Assembly: GCA_964548655.1 (NCBI GenBank) | Contig: CAZJQT010000004.1 | Location: forward strand, 1-53,473 | DNA from: CAZJQT01 sp964548655 | GTDB taxonomy: Bacteria > Patescibacteriota > Saccharimonadia > Saccharimonadales > CAZJQT01 | DNA: 53,473 nucleotides | Direction: 5' to 3' | Shown here: positions 32,117-40,297 of the stretch, piece by piece | Layout: every line of letters begins with the position of its first letter | How positions within the stretch are numbered: the stretch's first letter is position 1 | Translations under genes and position numbers: made by a program | Notes under the pieces: model-generated | Database searches by the model: none | What the model was told of the DNA's origin: nothing | The model's input: the letters and a program-made list of their open reading frames with translations, nothing else

Positions 32117-33289
32117 ATGCAAAATCATTACATGCACGTTCAATTTCATAAACGGGCGTTTTTTTACTTTTTGGCTGGGATTTTTTTGCTGGCAACGGCG
32201 GCTATAGTCTGGGCCAGGGCGGTTAAAGCCGTAACACCTAGTTACGATCCTTACGCTGATTCAGTTAAGTCAGCCTCGGTTGGGGTTGTGAATGCTGATA
32301 ATGCCGTAGGTGCGCCTAACGGCACTACGGCTCAGTTAGGCGGCCTAAACTCGATCCTAACGCTTGACATGGGAGCTGGCGAAGAAGGCACGCAAAGTTT
32401 ACGCGTCTATTTTGGCCAAGTAAACGTGGTTGCTAACGTACAGATAGATTTCTTGGATTCTAATCAGCAGGTTATCGCTAGCGAATCTCGTCAATTAGGC
32501 GTAGACCCTAATCCATCTACGCAAAACTTTAGCTATAACTGGACTAATTTTGGTAAAGCTTACCGCTATGTGCGTATCTCATCACCACAGATAGGCGCTG
32601 GTGTAAACATAGATGCCGTTGAGGCCCTGGGCTACATAGGCAGCACACCAACCCAGGATACAGACGGCGATGGCATTCCTGATAGAACCGAACAACAGAA
32701 CGGTACTGACCCCTTGGTGGCTAATGCAAAACCAGCCAGTAGTAGCAGTAGCACTGCGACACCACCAGCTTCTATTACTAACGGTAGCAGCTCAACCGGC
32801 ACTTCAGCCCAAATTAACTCACCACCGGCTAGTAGCAATGACAAGGATGGTGATGGTATGCCTGACGATTGGGAAGTTGCCCATGGCTTGAATCCTAATG
32901 ACAAAACCGATGCCTTGAAAGACCCAGATCACGACGGTCTCGACAACTTAACAGAGTATAAGATAGGCTCTGACCCGCAGAAATACGATACTGATGGCGA
33001 TGGTATGCCTGATGGCTGGGAATACCAGCACGGCCTTGACGTCAACAAGAATGACGCCAACGGTGATCCAGACGGTGACTACCTAACTAACCTTGGTGAA
33101 TACCGTAACAATACCGACCCTAATAAGGCTGATGACCTACACAAAGTTTTTGGCACTAACTGTAAGCCTTCGACCAAAAACATCACTAGTGGGGAATGGT
33201 TATGGATCCTTCTGCTCCTGGCCGGCGCCCTAGGTTCTTGGCTGATGGCATTTAGCACTGGACGACGAGCCAAAAAAGCTACTAGTTAA
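32117..33289 (+). CDS. Secreted surface protein with thrombospondin type 3-like calcium repeats
   Basis: The 390-residue protein has a signal peptide or anchor (about residues 14-34), an N-terminal beta-sandwich-like region (about 40-175), then Asp-rich repeats of the TSP3/EF-hand-like kind: DTDGDGIPDRTE, DKDGDGMPDDWE, DPDHDGLDNLTE, DTDGDGMPDGWE and DPDGDYLTNLGE. A Ser/Thr-rich linker separates the first from the others. It ends with a membrane helix and RRAKK, so it stays attached to the envelope. The repeats should bind Ca2+. It converges on the sortase gene with a four-base overlap. It lacks an LPXTG-type motif. Confidence 0.85.
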   Translation: MQNHYMHVQFHKRAFFYFLAGIFLLATAAIVWARAVKAVTPSYDPYADSVKSASVGVVNADNAVGAPNGTTAQLGGLNSILTLDMGAGEEGTQSLRVYFGQVNVVANVQIDFLDSNQQVIASESRQLGVDPNPSTQNFSYNWTNFGKAYRYVRISSPQIGAGVNIDAVEALGYIGSTPTQDTDGDGIPDRTEQQNGTDPLVANAKPASSSSSTATPPASITNGSSSTGTSAQINSPPASSNDKDGDGMPDDWEVAHGLNPNDKTDALKDPDHDGLDNLTEYKIGSDPQKYDTDGDGMPDGWEYQHGLDVNKNDANGDPDGDYLTNLGEYRNNTDPNKADDLHKVFGTNCKPSTKNITSGEWLWILLLLAGALGSWLMAFSTGRRAKKATS

Positions 33290-34176
33290 ATTGCTAACGA
33301 AGCGTAAACCACGGTGTTTTCTGAATAGTGACCCGTGTCAGTGTTGAACGTACCTCCACAGGTTATGAGCCTGAGGCCAGCATAGTCAATGTTGCCGTAG
33401 ACTTCTTGGGTAGGGAAATTAGCTTGGTCAAATTGCTTCAGAGCATCAACTTTGAACTTAACGATTTTGCCGTCAACACGCGTAATGTCAATCTCGTCAC
33501 CAGGCTGAACTTCATGCAAACGCCAAAAGACTGATATGCCTTTATAGCTATCGACATGACCGACAATCACGGCGGGGCCAAGTTCGCCAGGCGTTGGGCC
33601 ATATTTGTACCAACCCGTCTCGTCACTTAGAACAGGTGGTGTCTCGATGGTGTTATCGGCGTTTTTGCCAACAGTTATAACATTGGCATCAATGCCGACC
33701 GAAGAAATAGTTAGATGAGTAGGCTCGGAGTGAGGCAGGGTTCTTGGGGTAACTTGAGCTGGCGTTGGTATGGCAACCGAAAAAGTCGACTGGGGTTCGA
33801 TACTTGACGATTTCCTGGCTTGCCAACCAAAATAGAGCGTTCCCGCCAAGCCCAAGAAAATTAACAGATAGGAAGCCCAGCGCAGCAGGGCTGCTTTTTT
33901 GCCCGTTTTGCGCCTAAGGTTAATATCTTTAGTCAAAAACAAATAAAGTGGGCTACGACTAGTTTGTTTTGACGCTGGTTTTTGTTTTGGTTTAGTGACC
34001 TTAGACTGCCGGATAATGATTACTAGTTCTTTGCGGGAAGTTAATTGCAGTCTGTATGTCTTTGGTGATCGCTTTTTTGGTTTTTTGCCTGGCATTAACT
34101 TAAAAGGCAAAAGTGGCAGCTGGTTAAAAACCTGCCACCACTTTATTGATTTAATTTTTTGTAACGGTTTTGTCAC
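33286..34176 (-). CDS. Sortase, class F-like
   Basis: The ~296-residue protein has a long basic cytoplasmic N-terminus, one membrane helix (WASYLLIFLGLAGTLYFGW) and an extracytoplasmic sortase domain with IVGHVDS (catalytic His) and LRLITCGGTF (catalytic Cys). The expected Arg after the Cys is not obvious: the final strand reads HYSENTVVYA, and the nearest Arg is the one preceding ITC. I chose GTG at 34176 because AAGGA lies upstream and it clears the preceding gene; a TTG at 34227 is the longest option. It directly follows the probable substrate gene. Confidence 0.85.
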   Translation of the reverse strand: MTKPLQKIKSIKWWQVFNQLPLLPFKLMPGKKPKKRSPKTYRLQLTSRKELVIIIRQSKVTKPKQKPASKQTSRSPLYLFLTKDINLRRKTGKKAALLRWASYLLIFLGLAGTLYFGWQARKSSSIEPQSTFSVAIPTPAQVTPRTLPHSEPTHLTISSVGIDANVITVGKNADNTIETPPVLSDETGWYKYGPTPGELGPAVIVGHVDSYKGISVFWRLHEVQPGDEIDITRVDGKIVKFKVDALKQFDQANFPTQEVYGNIDYAGLRLITCGGTFNTDTGHYSENTVVYASLAI

Positions 34177-34192
34177 CGTTATTTCCTTGCTC

Positions 34193-34729
34193 TTAGAGTG
34201 CTCGCTTGCGCAAGAAAGCACCGACAACCATTAAGCCAATAGAGCCAACTAGGCCGATAGTTTCGGCGCCAGTCTTGACGGCACCACCGGCGCCAGCATT
34301 AACACCACCAACTGGGGCAACGGTAACTTGAGCGCCAAGCACATGAGGGCCTGAAGTCGTTACAGGCACTGCACAGTTTCCATTAGCGTCAACTACTTGA
34401 CCTGCGGGTACAGCGTCTTGCTTACCAGCCACGTTGGCACATTTGTCACCGGGCTGATTATTCTCACACCAGTCAGAACCGGCCTTTTGATCCGGATGAC
34501 CATTGGCTTTCAGCGGTCCGTTATAAATAAAATCGCCATTGCTCAAATGACTTTGTAACTGGTTGGCATTAACCTGCTGGACAACAAACGGATTAGATTT
34601 GCTATTTGTTTTGTGACAGACGTCGGTTTTTGGCGCCGGGCTGGCTGACACTATTGCCGGAATTGCCAGGCCTGCCACTAGGGCAATCGAGGCTATGGCT
34701 GCGCTCAATATATATTTGATCTTCTTCAT
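34193..34729 (-). CDS. Secreted protein with sortase-type C-terminal sorting signal
   Basis: The 178-residue protein has a clear signal peptide (KKIKYILSAAIASIALVAGLA). The mature part contains four cysteines and a Gly/Ala/Val-rich region (about 125-150). The C-terminus has the sorting-signal layout: AVKTGAE, a hydrophobic helix and FLRKRAL. The motif is not LPXTG, but the gene lies 16 bases ahead of the sortase gene, so VKTG or a nearby sequence may be its recognition site. GAGGGGA precedes the ATG, and TATAAT lies further upstream. Confidence 0.8.
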   Translation of the reverse strand: MKKIKYILSAAIASIALVAGLAIPAIVSASPAPKTDVCHKTNSKSNPFVVQQVNANQLQSHLSNGDFIYNGPLKANGHPDQKAGSDWCENNQPGDKCANVAGKQDAVPAGQVVDANGNCAVPVTTSGPHVLGAQVTVAPVGGVNAGAGGAVKTGAETIGLVGSIGLMVVGAFLRKRAL

Positions 34730-34817
34730 ACTAACTTCCCCTCTTATTATTATAAGTTTTACTATAGGCCTCCTATTTACAATCTGTCAACAATGTTATC
34801 ACTAGTGCTAGGCAGGT

Positions 34818-34846
34818 TTGACAAATGAGACGCTGGCGCCTAAAGT
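34818..34846 (+). promoter_or_regulatory. Leaderless-type promoter of the flavoprotein gene
   Basis: Perfect TTGACA at 34818-34823, 17 bases, TAAAGT at 34841-34846, then seven bases to the ATG at 34854. An in-frame TTG within the -35 box is therefore not the start. Confidence 0.75.
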
Positions 34847-34853
34847 CAAAAAC

Positions 34854-35591
34854 ATGAGCGCCAGAGCAGACGGGAAATGGGACTTTAGTGGGCTAAAAGC
34901 CATCTTCTTTAATGGCACGCTGACAAAATCACCGAGTCCCAGCCATACTGATCTGCTGATTGGTATCAGCACAGCCATCATGGAAAAACACGGTGTGAAA
35001 ACTGAGGTTATTCGTGTCATTGACCATGACATTGCCACCGGAGTTTATCCGGACATGCGCAGTCATGGCTACAAAACCGACGAATGGCCGGAGCTTTATA
35101 AAAAGGTCATGGATGCTGACATCCTGGTTTTAGCTGGGCCAATTTGGCTAGGCGACAACAGCTCCCAGACAAAGAAGATCATCGAAAGACTTTACGCTTG
35201 CTCGAGCTTACTAAATAAAGCCGGTCAGTACGCCTACTATGGCAAAGTCGGCGGCTCGCTTATAACTGGCAATGAGGATGGCATCAAGCACTGCACTATG
35301 AACACGCTCTATAGCTTGCAACACCTTGGCTACACCATACCGCCGCAGGCCGATGCTGGTTGGATTGGTGAGGCTGGCCCGGGTCCAAGCTACGGCGATA
35401 AGCTATACGATGGCACCATCGCCGGTGTCGACAATGACTTCACCAACCGTAACACGACTTTTATGACCTGGAATCTGATGCATCTGGCTAAAATGCTCAA
35501 AGACAATGGTGGTATACCGGCTCAAGGCAATCAACGCAATAAATGGGACGCTGGTAGCCGGTTCGACTTTGAAAACCCCGAATATAGATAA
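34854..35591 (+). CDS. Flavodoxin-fold NAD(P)H-dependent oxidoreductase
   Basis: The 245-residue protein resembles the FMN-reductase/WrbA-like flavodoxin fold: KAIFFNGTLTKSPSPSHT (FMN phosphate loop), ADILVLAGPIWLGDNSSQTK (second flavin loop) and GKVGGSLITGNEDG (third loop). It would reduce quinones or other acceptors using NAD(P)H. The substrate is unknown. A weak GCCCT/AGGGC hairpin followed by T-rich sequence after the stop (35611-35640) may be its terminator. Confidence 0.83.
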   Translation: MSARADGKWDFSGLKAIFFNGTLTKSPSPSHTDLLIGISTAIMEKHGVKTEVIRVIDHDIATGVYPDMRSHGYKTDEWPELYKKVMDADILVLAGPIWLGDNSSQTKKIIERLYACSSLLNKAGQYAYYGKVGGSLITGNEDGIKHCTMNTLYSLQHLGYTIPPQADAGWIGEAGPGPSYGDKLYDGTIAGVDNDFTNRNTTFMTWNLMHLAKMLKDNGGIPAQGNQRNKWDAGSRFDFENPEYR

Positions 35592-35640
35592 CGGCTTCGG
35601 CTATGCCTTCGCCCTTGAGCACCTAGGGCTTTAAATTTTG

Positions 35641-36867
35641 CTAGCCGCGGCGCAGTGACTCTATGGGATCCTTGCGGGCTGCCTTAATAGCCGGTGTAAC
35701 ACCAAAGAACGCCCCGACCGCAATCGACATGACCACGGCGGCCAGCATGATGCCAAGGTTTATAGCTGGTTCAAGACTAGTCCATAGCCTAAGGAAATAA
35801 TTGGCGATTAATGAGCCGATTATACCCAGAATGCCACCGACCAAACTGATGGCTACAGCTTCTAGCAAGAACTGATCAAGTATCTGCCGGTTAGTCGCAC
35901 CGATGCTTTTCCTAACACCGATTTCATGCGTACGCTCACTGACCGCCACTAACATGATGTTCATAATGCCAATGCCGCCAACCACCAAAGATATGGCCGC
36001 GATACCGCCAATCAAGCTGGTCAGCAGTGTCATGGCCTTAGAGGCAATCGCCAGATTGTCGTTAGGGCTAAGGATAGTGAAATCCTGGTTGCCGCCATGC
36101 GCTGAAGTTAGCTGCCCGGTCAAGTTTTTGATTGTCTGGTTGAGGTCAACGCCTTTCTTAGGGCGAACCATGATCTGGAACAGCTGGATTTGGCCATTGC
36201 CAAGTGTCTTGGCGAAATCGTATGGCATTAGTATGGCGTTATTGTAATCAATGCCTGGAGTAAGTGGCGAGCTATCGAACGGTTTTAAGCTACCACGTAC
36301 AATGACTTCCTGACCGCGCAGATCAAACGGTTGGCCAATCGGTCCAACTTGCCTGAATAGGGTCTTGGCAACGTTATCGCCTATAACCGCGGCTGGCGCA
36401 TCGGCATCCGCCGCTGTAAAAAAACTGCCGTACAAAACTTTCTGGTTGATGGCAGCGGGGAACTGATCATTGGTACCTATCAGCAGTAGATTGTCAGCCC
36501 TAGTGTTATCGTTGCTAGCTGTACCATTTATCAAGCCAAACGGTACCACCAGCTCCAAGCCCGGAACTTTTTCAACTAAGTGTAAATCGTCCTCGCTCAA
36601 GCTACCGTTGTTGAGTAGGCCAATGTAGTGAATCTGGGAAATGTTGCCCTTATTGTCGCGCTCCACTAGACGGCCAGGGCGGATGGTGATCAGATTTGGG
36701 CCGGACTGCTTAATTTGCCGGGTTAATTGTTGGCGCACACCTTCACCTAGACTCACAATCGTAACCACGCTCATAACACCTATAACAACGCCGAGCATTG
36801 TTAGAAAGCTACGCCACTTAGTGGACCTTATGGAACGCATGGCAAGCTTAAAATTGCTCTTGGTCAT
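35641..36867 (-). CDS. MacB/FtsX-type ABC transporter permease
   Basis: The 408-residue protein has the MacB architecture: an N-terminal membrane helix (about 20-42), a large extracytoplasmic MacB_PCD domain (about 45-270) and a C-terminal FtsX domain with three helices and GIGIMNIMLVAVSERTHEIGVRKSIGA, the signature loop. It would extrude peptides, lipoproteins or antimicrobials in partnership with the ATPase encoded just upstream, with which it overlaps by four bases. Confidence 0.92.
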   Translation of the reverse strand: MTKSNFKLAMRSIRSTKWRSFLTMLGVVIGVMSVVTIVSLGEGVRQQLTRQIKQSGPNLITIRPGRLVERDNKGNISQIHYIGLLNNGSLSEDDLHLVEKVPGLELVVPFGLINGTASNDNTRADNLLLIGTNDQFPAAINQKVLYGSFFTAADADAPAAVIGDNVAKTLFRQVGPIGQPFDLRGQEVIVRGSLKPFDSSPLTPGIDYNNAILMPYDFAKTLGNGQIQLFQIMVRPKKGVDLNQTIKNLTGQLTSAHGGNQDFTILSPNDNLAIASKAMTLLTSLIGGIAAISLVVGGIGIMNIMLVAVSERTHEIGVRKSIGATNRQILDQFLLEAVAISLVGGILGIIGSLIANYFLRLWTSLEPAINLGIMLAAVVMSIAVGAFFGVTPAIKAARKDPIESLRRG

Positions 36868-37739
36868 TTTTTGCTTGTCCTCGGCGTGGCTTTGTAAGAT
36901 TTCTTGCGCTTAGTCTTGGCTCTTGGTTTGGAGACCTTTTTGAAAGGCTTTTCGGGAATTGCCCCCATCAAGGCCGAAACGCCAGCGGCATCGTCTTGCA
37001 GAGTCTTCTTAGGGATTGAATATAAGGTCTTACGAGCCCGCCTGGGCACTTCACCAATGGCGGAGATCTCATCAGAAATAATTGAGCCGTCGTGCATAAA
37101 AACTACTCGGTTGGCGTAGCGAGTTAGCTCGGGGTTGTGGGTGACCATTAGTACTGTGCTGCCAGACTTATGGATATCGCTCAATAGCTCCATAACTAAG
37201 CGCGATGAGCCGCTATCAAGATTGCCGGTTGGTTCGTCAGCGATGATGACTGACGGTTCATTAACCAGCGCACGGGCTATAGCCACCCGTTGAGCTTGGC
37301 CACCGCTCAGCTGATGAGGCAAAAAGTATTCCCGATCAGATAACCCAACCCGCTCCAAAACATTGCCAGCAACCTTAAGGCGCTTGGTTTGCGACACACC
37401 TTTATAGGCTAGAGGTAGTGCCACGTTTTCAAGGACTGACAATTTAGGTAACAAATTAAATGACTGAAACACGAAGCCGATTGAATCACGCCTAAGAATG
37501 GCGCGCTGGTTGGGCCGAAGACGCGCTGCGTAGCGTTCGCCCAGTTTGTAATCACCGTGAGTCGGCCGATCCAACAGACCAATAACATTGAGTAAGGTTG
37601 ATTTGCCAGAACCACTTGGCCCCATGATGGCCATGAATTCACCTGGTTCAATTACCAAACTGACCTCGTCCAACGCAACCGTAGTCGCGTTGCCAAAGCC
37701 GTACAGTTTACTGACGTTACTTAGCTCTATAACTGGCAT
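36864..37739 (-). CDS. MacB/LolD-type ABC transporter ATP-binding protein
   Basis: The 291-residue ATPase has Walker A GPSGSGKST, Q-loop FVFQSFNLL, signature LSGGQAQRVAIARAL, Walker B VIIADEPTG and the H-loop THNPE. The last ~60 residues form a basic Lys-rich tail (KPRAKTKRKKSYKATPRTSKK), an extension beyond the usual LolD/MacB ATPase. It pairs with the permease gene downstream. Confidence 0.93.
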   Translation of the reverse strand: MPVIELSNVSKLYGFGNATTVALDEVSLVIEPGEFMAIMGPSGSGKSTLLNVIGLLDRPTHGDYKLGERYAARLRPNQRAILRRDSIGFVFQSFNLLPKLSVLENVALPLAYKGVSQTKRLKVAGNVLERVGLSDREYFLPHQLSGGQAQRVAIARALVNEPSVIIADEPTGNLDSGSSRLVMELLSDIHKSGSTVLMVTHNPELTRYANRVVFMHDGSIISDEISAIGEVPRRARKTLYSIPKKTLQDDAAGVSALMGAIPEKPFKKVSKPRAKTKRKKSYKATPRTSKK

Positions 37740-37816
37740 GTAGGCAGTAGTTTACATCTGACCCAAGCATGAAAGCAAGGTGTTATTTAACGTTTTTTGT
37801 ATACTATGGACGACAC

Positions 37817-37907
37817 GGAGAGGTGGCCGAGTTGGTTTAAGGCGCACGCTTGGAAAGTGTGTTGGGCCGCAAGATCCACGCAGGTTCGAATCCTGTCCTC
37901 TCCGCCA
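37817..37907 (+). tRNA. tRNA-Ser (GGA)
   Basis: This type II tRNA has acceptor GGAGAGG/CCTCTCC, anticodon loop TTGGAAA giving GGA, a long variable arm (GTTGGGCCGCAAGATCCAC), T-loop GTTCGAATC, discriminator G and an encoded CCA. A TATACT box lies at 37800-37805. Confidence 0.97.
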
Positions 37908-37979
37908 AAGCATATCCGTGTTAGTTATACTGTTGACGCTTCGCTCGTGTCTACAGAAAGAGCCAACAGGGCTCTTCTG

Positions 37980-37990
37980 CCTCTCCGCCA
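37980..37990 (+). repeat. Partial copy of the tRNA-Ser 3' end
   Basis: CCTCTCCGCCA here repeats the last 11 bases of tRNA-Ser (37897-37907), 83 bases downstream. The pair may be the trace of an integration at the tRNA end. The rest of 37908-38012 holds a hairpin AGAGCC-AACA-GGGCTCT and no gene. Confidence 0.4.
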
Positions 37991-38012
37991 GATCAAAAAC
38001 TGTGGATAATGC

Positions 38013-38040
38013 TTGCGCTTTTTTGTTACATTGCTATAAT
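38013..38040 (+). promoter_or_regulatory. Promoter of the pilin gene
   Basis: TTGCGC at 38013-38018, a 16-base spacer and TATAAT at 38035-38040 predict a start near 38047, leaving a ~40-base leader with AAAGGA before the ATG. This contrasts with the leaderless layout elsewhere. Confidence 0.65.
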
Positions 38041-38086
38041 CACGCCTGTAACAGATTGTTAAATTTAAAAAAGGATGGGCAATAAA

Positions 38087-38539
38087 ATGTTCAAAAATAT
38101 TAAAAAGCAACAGGGCTTTACCATCGTAGAGCTTTTGATTGTAATCGTAGTTATAGGTATATTGGCAGCTCTTGTCATTACAACCTTCACTGGCATTCAA
38201 GCCAAAGCTCGAGACACCGAGCGCACAACTGACATTAAGGCACTTCATGGCCAAGTAGAAGCGTATTTCGCGCAAAAGGGTTCATACCCATCACTTGCTG
38301 ACATGAATGATGCTAGCTGGCGTTCAACCAACATGAAAGGTCTTGATGCTGAGGCATTGAAAGATCCTAAGGGTAGCGCTCAGACTTTGACAGCTACAGC
38401 TGGAGCCAACACTTACCAGTACGCTCCGCTTAACAGCTCAAGTGCTTCCTGTGAAGCTGATGACACAACTTGTGTTAGCTACACTCTGACTGCCACTCTA
38501 GAAGGTGGTGGTACCTTCCAGAAGAAGAACTTGAACTAG
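38087..38539 (+). CDS. Type IV pilin-like protein with prepilin leader
   Basis: The 150-residue protein has a short basic leader ending KKQQG, cleaved before FTIVELLIVIVVIGILAALV, with the conserved Glu at +5. The hydrophobic helix is followed by an alpha-beta pilin domain with two cysteines near the C-terminus (SCEADDTTC), probably a D-region disulfide. It would be a pilus or pseudopilus subunit involved in host attachment, twitching or DNA uptake. I chose the ATG at 38087 because AAAGGA is properly placed; the ATG at 38075 overlaps that site. Confidence 0.93.
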   Translation: MFKNIKKQQGFTIVELLIVIVVIGILAALVITTFTGIQAKARDTERTTDIKALHGQVEAYFAQKGSYPSLADMNDASWRSTNMKGLDAEALKDPKGSAQTLTATAGANTYQYAPLNSSSASCEADDTTCVSYTLTATLEGGGTFQKKNLN

Positions 38540-38555
38540 AGTTAACTTCTAAGCT

Positions 38556-38582
38556 AAAAGAGAGGCGTTAAGCCTCTCTTTT
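38556..38582. terminator. Bidirectional terminator between pilin and pyrH
   Basis: AAAAGAGAGGC (38556-38566) pairs with GCCTCTCTTTT (38572-38582) over GTTAA. A T-run on each strand lets it serve both convergent genes. Confidence 0.88.
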
Positions 38583-39286
38583 TATTTGATAAGTGTGCCG
38601 ATTGATTCACCAGCAATCAGCTTAGATAGATTGCCGGGTTTCATGGCGTCATAGACAACTATCGGCATATTCTGCTCCATTGCTAGACCGAGGGCGGCTT
38701 TGTCCATAACCTTGATAGCGTCGTTCTCGACAGCTTGGCGGTGGCTGATGTTACCTAGTCTAGAAGCATCTTTGTGCTTGATGGGGTCTTTATCATAAAC
38801 ACCGTCGACTTTGGTAGCTTTTAGCATAACTTCACAACTAAGTTCCAGAGCTAGATTTACGGCAGCGGTATCGTGTGTAAAGTAAGGCCGGCCAATACCA
38901 CCAGCCAATATAACCACTCGGCCTTTGCTCAAGTGTTTTTCAGCCCGGCGATAGGAATACATCTCGGCCACTTGATCGGCAAAAATATTACTTAGACACC
39001 GAGTACTGACATTGTTGGCTTCAAAAATATCGGTTAGTGCCATAGAGTTAATCAAACCGCTGAGCATACCCATGTGATCACCAGTAACCCGGCGGATGCC
39101 TTGGCCAGCTATTTCAGCGCCACGGACCATGTTGCCACCGCCGACAACGATTGCTATCTGACAGCCATTTTTCATAGCCGCTTTAACCTCATTAGCAAAA
39201 TAATTAGCAACCGTTGGGTCAATGCCGCTGTCATAACCACCAGCCAGTTGCTCCCCCGATAACTTTAGCAAAACCCGCTTGTACAT
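38582..39286 (-). CDS. pyrH: UMP kinase
   Basis: This 234-residue amino acid kinase-fold enzyme phosphorylates UMP to UDP. Motifs are LLKLSGEQL at the N-terminus, VVGGGNMVRG, DHMGMLSGLINSMAL, GGIGRPYFTHDTAAVNLA and KATKVDGVYDKDP. Length and sequence are typical for PyrH. It lies opposite the pilin gene and has its own promoter region upstream, divergent from exonuclease III. Confidence 0.96.
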   Translation of the reverse strand: MYKRVLLKLSGEQLAGGYDSGIDPTVANYFANEVKAAMKNGCQIAIVVGGGNMVRGAEIAGQGIRRVTGDHMGMLSGLINSMALTDIFEANNVSTRCLSNIFADQVAEMYSYRRAEKHLSKGRVVILAGGIGRPYFTHDTAAVNLALELSCEVMLKATKVDGVYDKDPIKHKDASRLGNISHRQAVENDAIKVMDKAALGLAMEQNMPIVVYDAMKPGNLSKLIAGESIGTLIK

Positions 39287-39323
39287 TGTCTAACAGTCTA
39301 TCATAAGGCTATAATCAGTACAT

Positions 39324-39470
39324 ATGCTTGAGAGTTATGCACTTGAGTGCAAGACAGTATTTATTGGTGAGGAACGAAGTAAGGTGTACGAATGGTACTC
39401 CTTGCGAGTACCGCAGGCAAAAATACTGTATTGTGCCAAGAGCGACTTGCAAGGGCGGGCTTTGCCCGGC
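39324..39470 (+). repeat. Structured repeat element, copy A (upstream of exonuclease III)
   Basis: This segment shares TGGYGAGGARCG, AAGGYGTAC, TGGTAC, CAGSCAA and CGGGCTTTGCCC with copy B at 51226-51397. Offsets from the first motif are 0, 16, 28, 49 and 91-92 bases in both. It is palindromic: ACAGTATTT/AAATACTGT, GGTACTC/GAGTACC and CGGGC/GCCCG. TATAAT at 39310-39315 puts a transcript start at its beginning. A 59-codon frame (39324-39503) also spans it and overlaps the next gene as ATGA. Part of its translation (GEERSKVYEWY) resembles copy B (GEERPKAYIWY), so it may be coding, RNA or a short mobile palindrome. Confidence 0.6.
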
Positions 39471-39499
39471 CTGGAAAGGCGCGGTGCACAAGTCTCAAA

Positions 39500-40297
39500 A
39501 TGAAGATTTATAGCTGGAATGTAAATGGTATCAGAGCAGTAATCAACAAAGACGCTTTTCAGCCGTTTGTAGCCAAACACCAGCCAGATATCTTGTGCCT
39601 GCAAGAAACCAAAGCCGAGCAAGGCCAAGCCGTCATAGACATGCCTGGTTATGAAGAGTATTGGAACTCTGCCGAGAAAAAGGGCTATTCCGGGACGGCT
39701 ATTTTCACCAAGGTTAAGCCCTTGTCAGTCATCAACGGGCTACCCGATGACCTGATGAAAAAATACAAGATAGTTCACGATGGTTATGGTGATCCCAACT
39801 CGGAAGGGCGCATAATTACCGCTGAGTTTGAGAAATTTTATATAGTTACGGTTTACACACCTAATTCAAAAGATGATTTAAGCCGTGTACCACTGCGCCA
39901 CAAACAATGGGATCCGGCCTTTTTGGAATATTGCAAAGCTCTCGAAGCCAAAAAACCGGTTTTATTCATGGGTGATCTCAACGTGGCACACACAGCCGAT
40001 GATTTGGCCCGGCCCAAAGAAAACGAAGGCAAGCGCGGCTACACCACAGAGGAGCGTGAAGGTCTTCAGAATTTCATCGATGCTGGCTTTGTCGATAGTT
40101 TTAGGATTTTTACTAAAGGCAACGGTCATTACAGCTGGTGGACGCATTGGGCTAAGGCCCGGGAACGCAACGTCGGCTGGCGGATAGATTACATCATGGC
40201 TAGCAAAAGCTTAGTGCCCAAAATCAAATCGGCCGCTATTCATGCTGATATCATGGGTTCCGACCATTGCCCAATTAGCGTGGAAATAAACGTATGA
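39500..40297 (+). CDS. xth: Exonuclease III (AP endonuclease)
   Basis: This 265-residue ExoIII/APE1-family enzyme has WNVNGIRA, LCLQETKA (catalytic Glu), VYTPNS, GDLNVAH (Asn/Asp pair), WRIDYIMAS and the final GSDHCPI (catalytic Asp-His). It cleaves DNA at abasic sites and removes damaged 3' ends. The start is the ATG at 39500; longer frames run through the repeat element. It overlaps the MTH1-like gene by four bases (ATGA), forming an oxidative-damage repair pair. Confidence 0.96.
   Translation: MKIYSWNVNGIRAVINKDAFQPFVAKHQPDILCLQETKAEQGQAVIDMPGYEEYWNSAEKKGYSGTAIFTKVKPLSVINGLPDDLMKKYKIVHDGYGDPNSEGRIITAEFEKFYIVTVYTPNSKDDLSRVPLRHKQWDPAFLEYCKALEAKKPVLFMGDLNVAHTADDLARPKENEGKRGYTTEEREGLQNFIDAGFVDSFRIFTKGNGHYSWWTHWAKARERNVGWRIDYIMASKSLVPKIKSAAIHADIMGSDHCPISVEINV

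Noticed and set aside
39392..39499. N-terminal extension of exonuclease III into the upstream segment
   Set aside because: The family begins at MKIYSWNVNG, and the extension translates the structured repeat element. The ATG at 39500 also overlaps a short upstream frame as ATGA.
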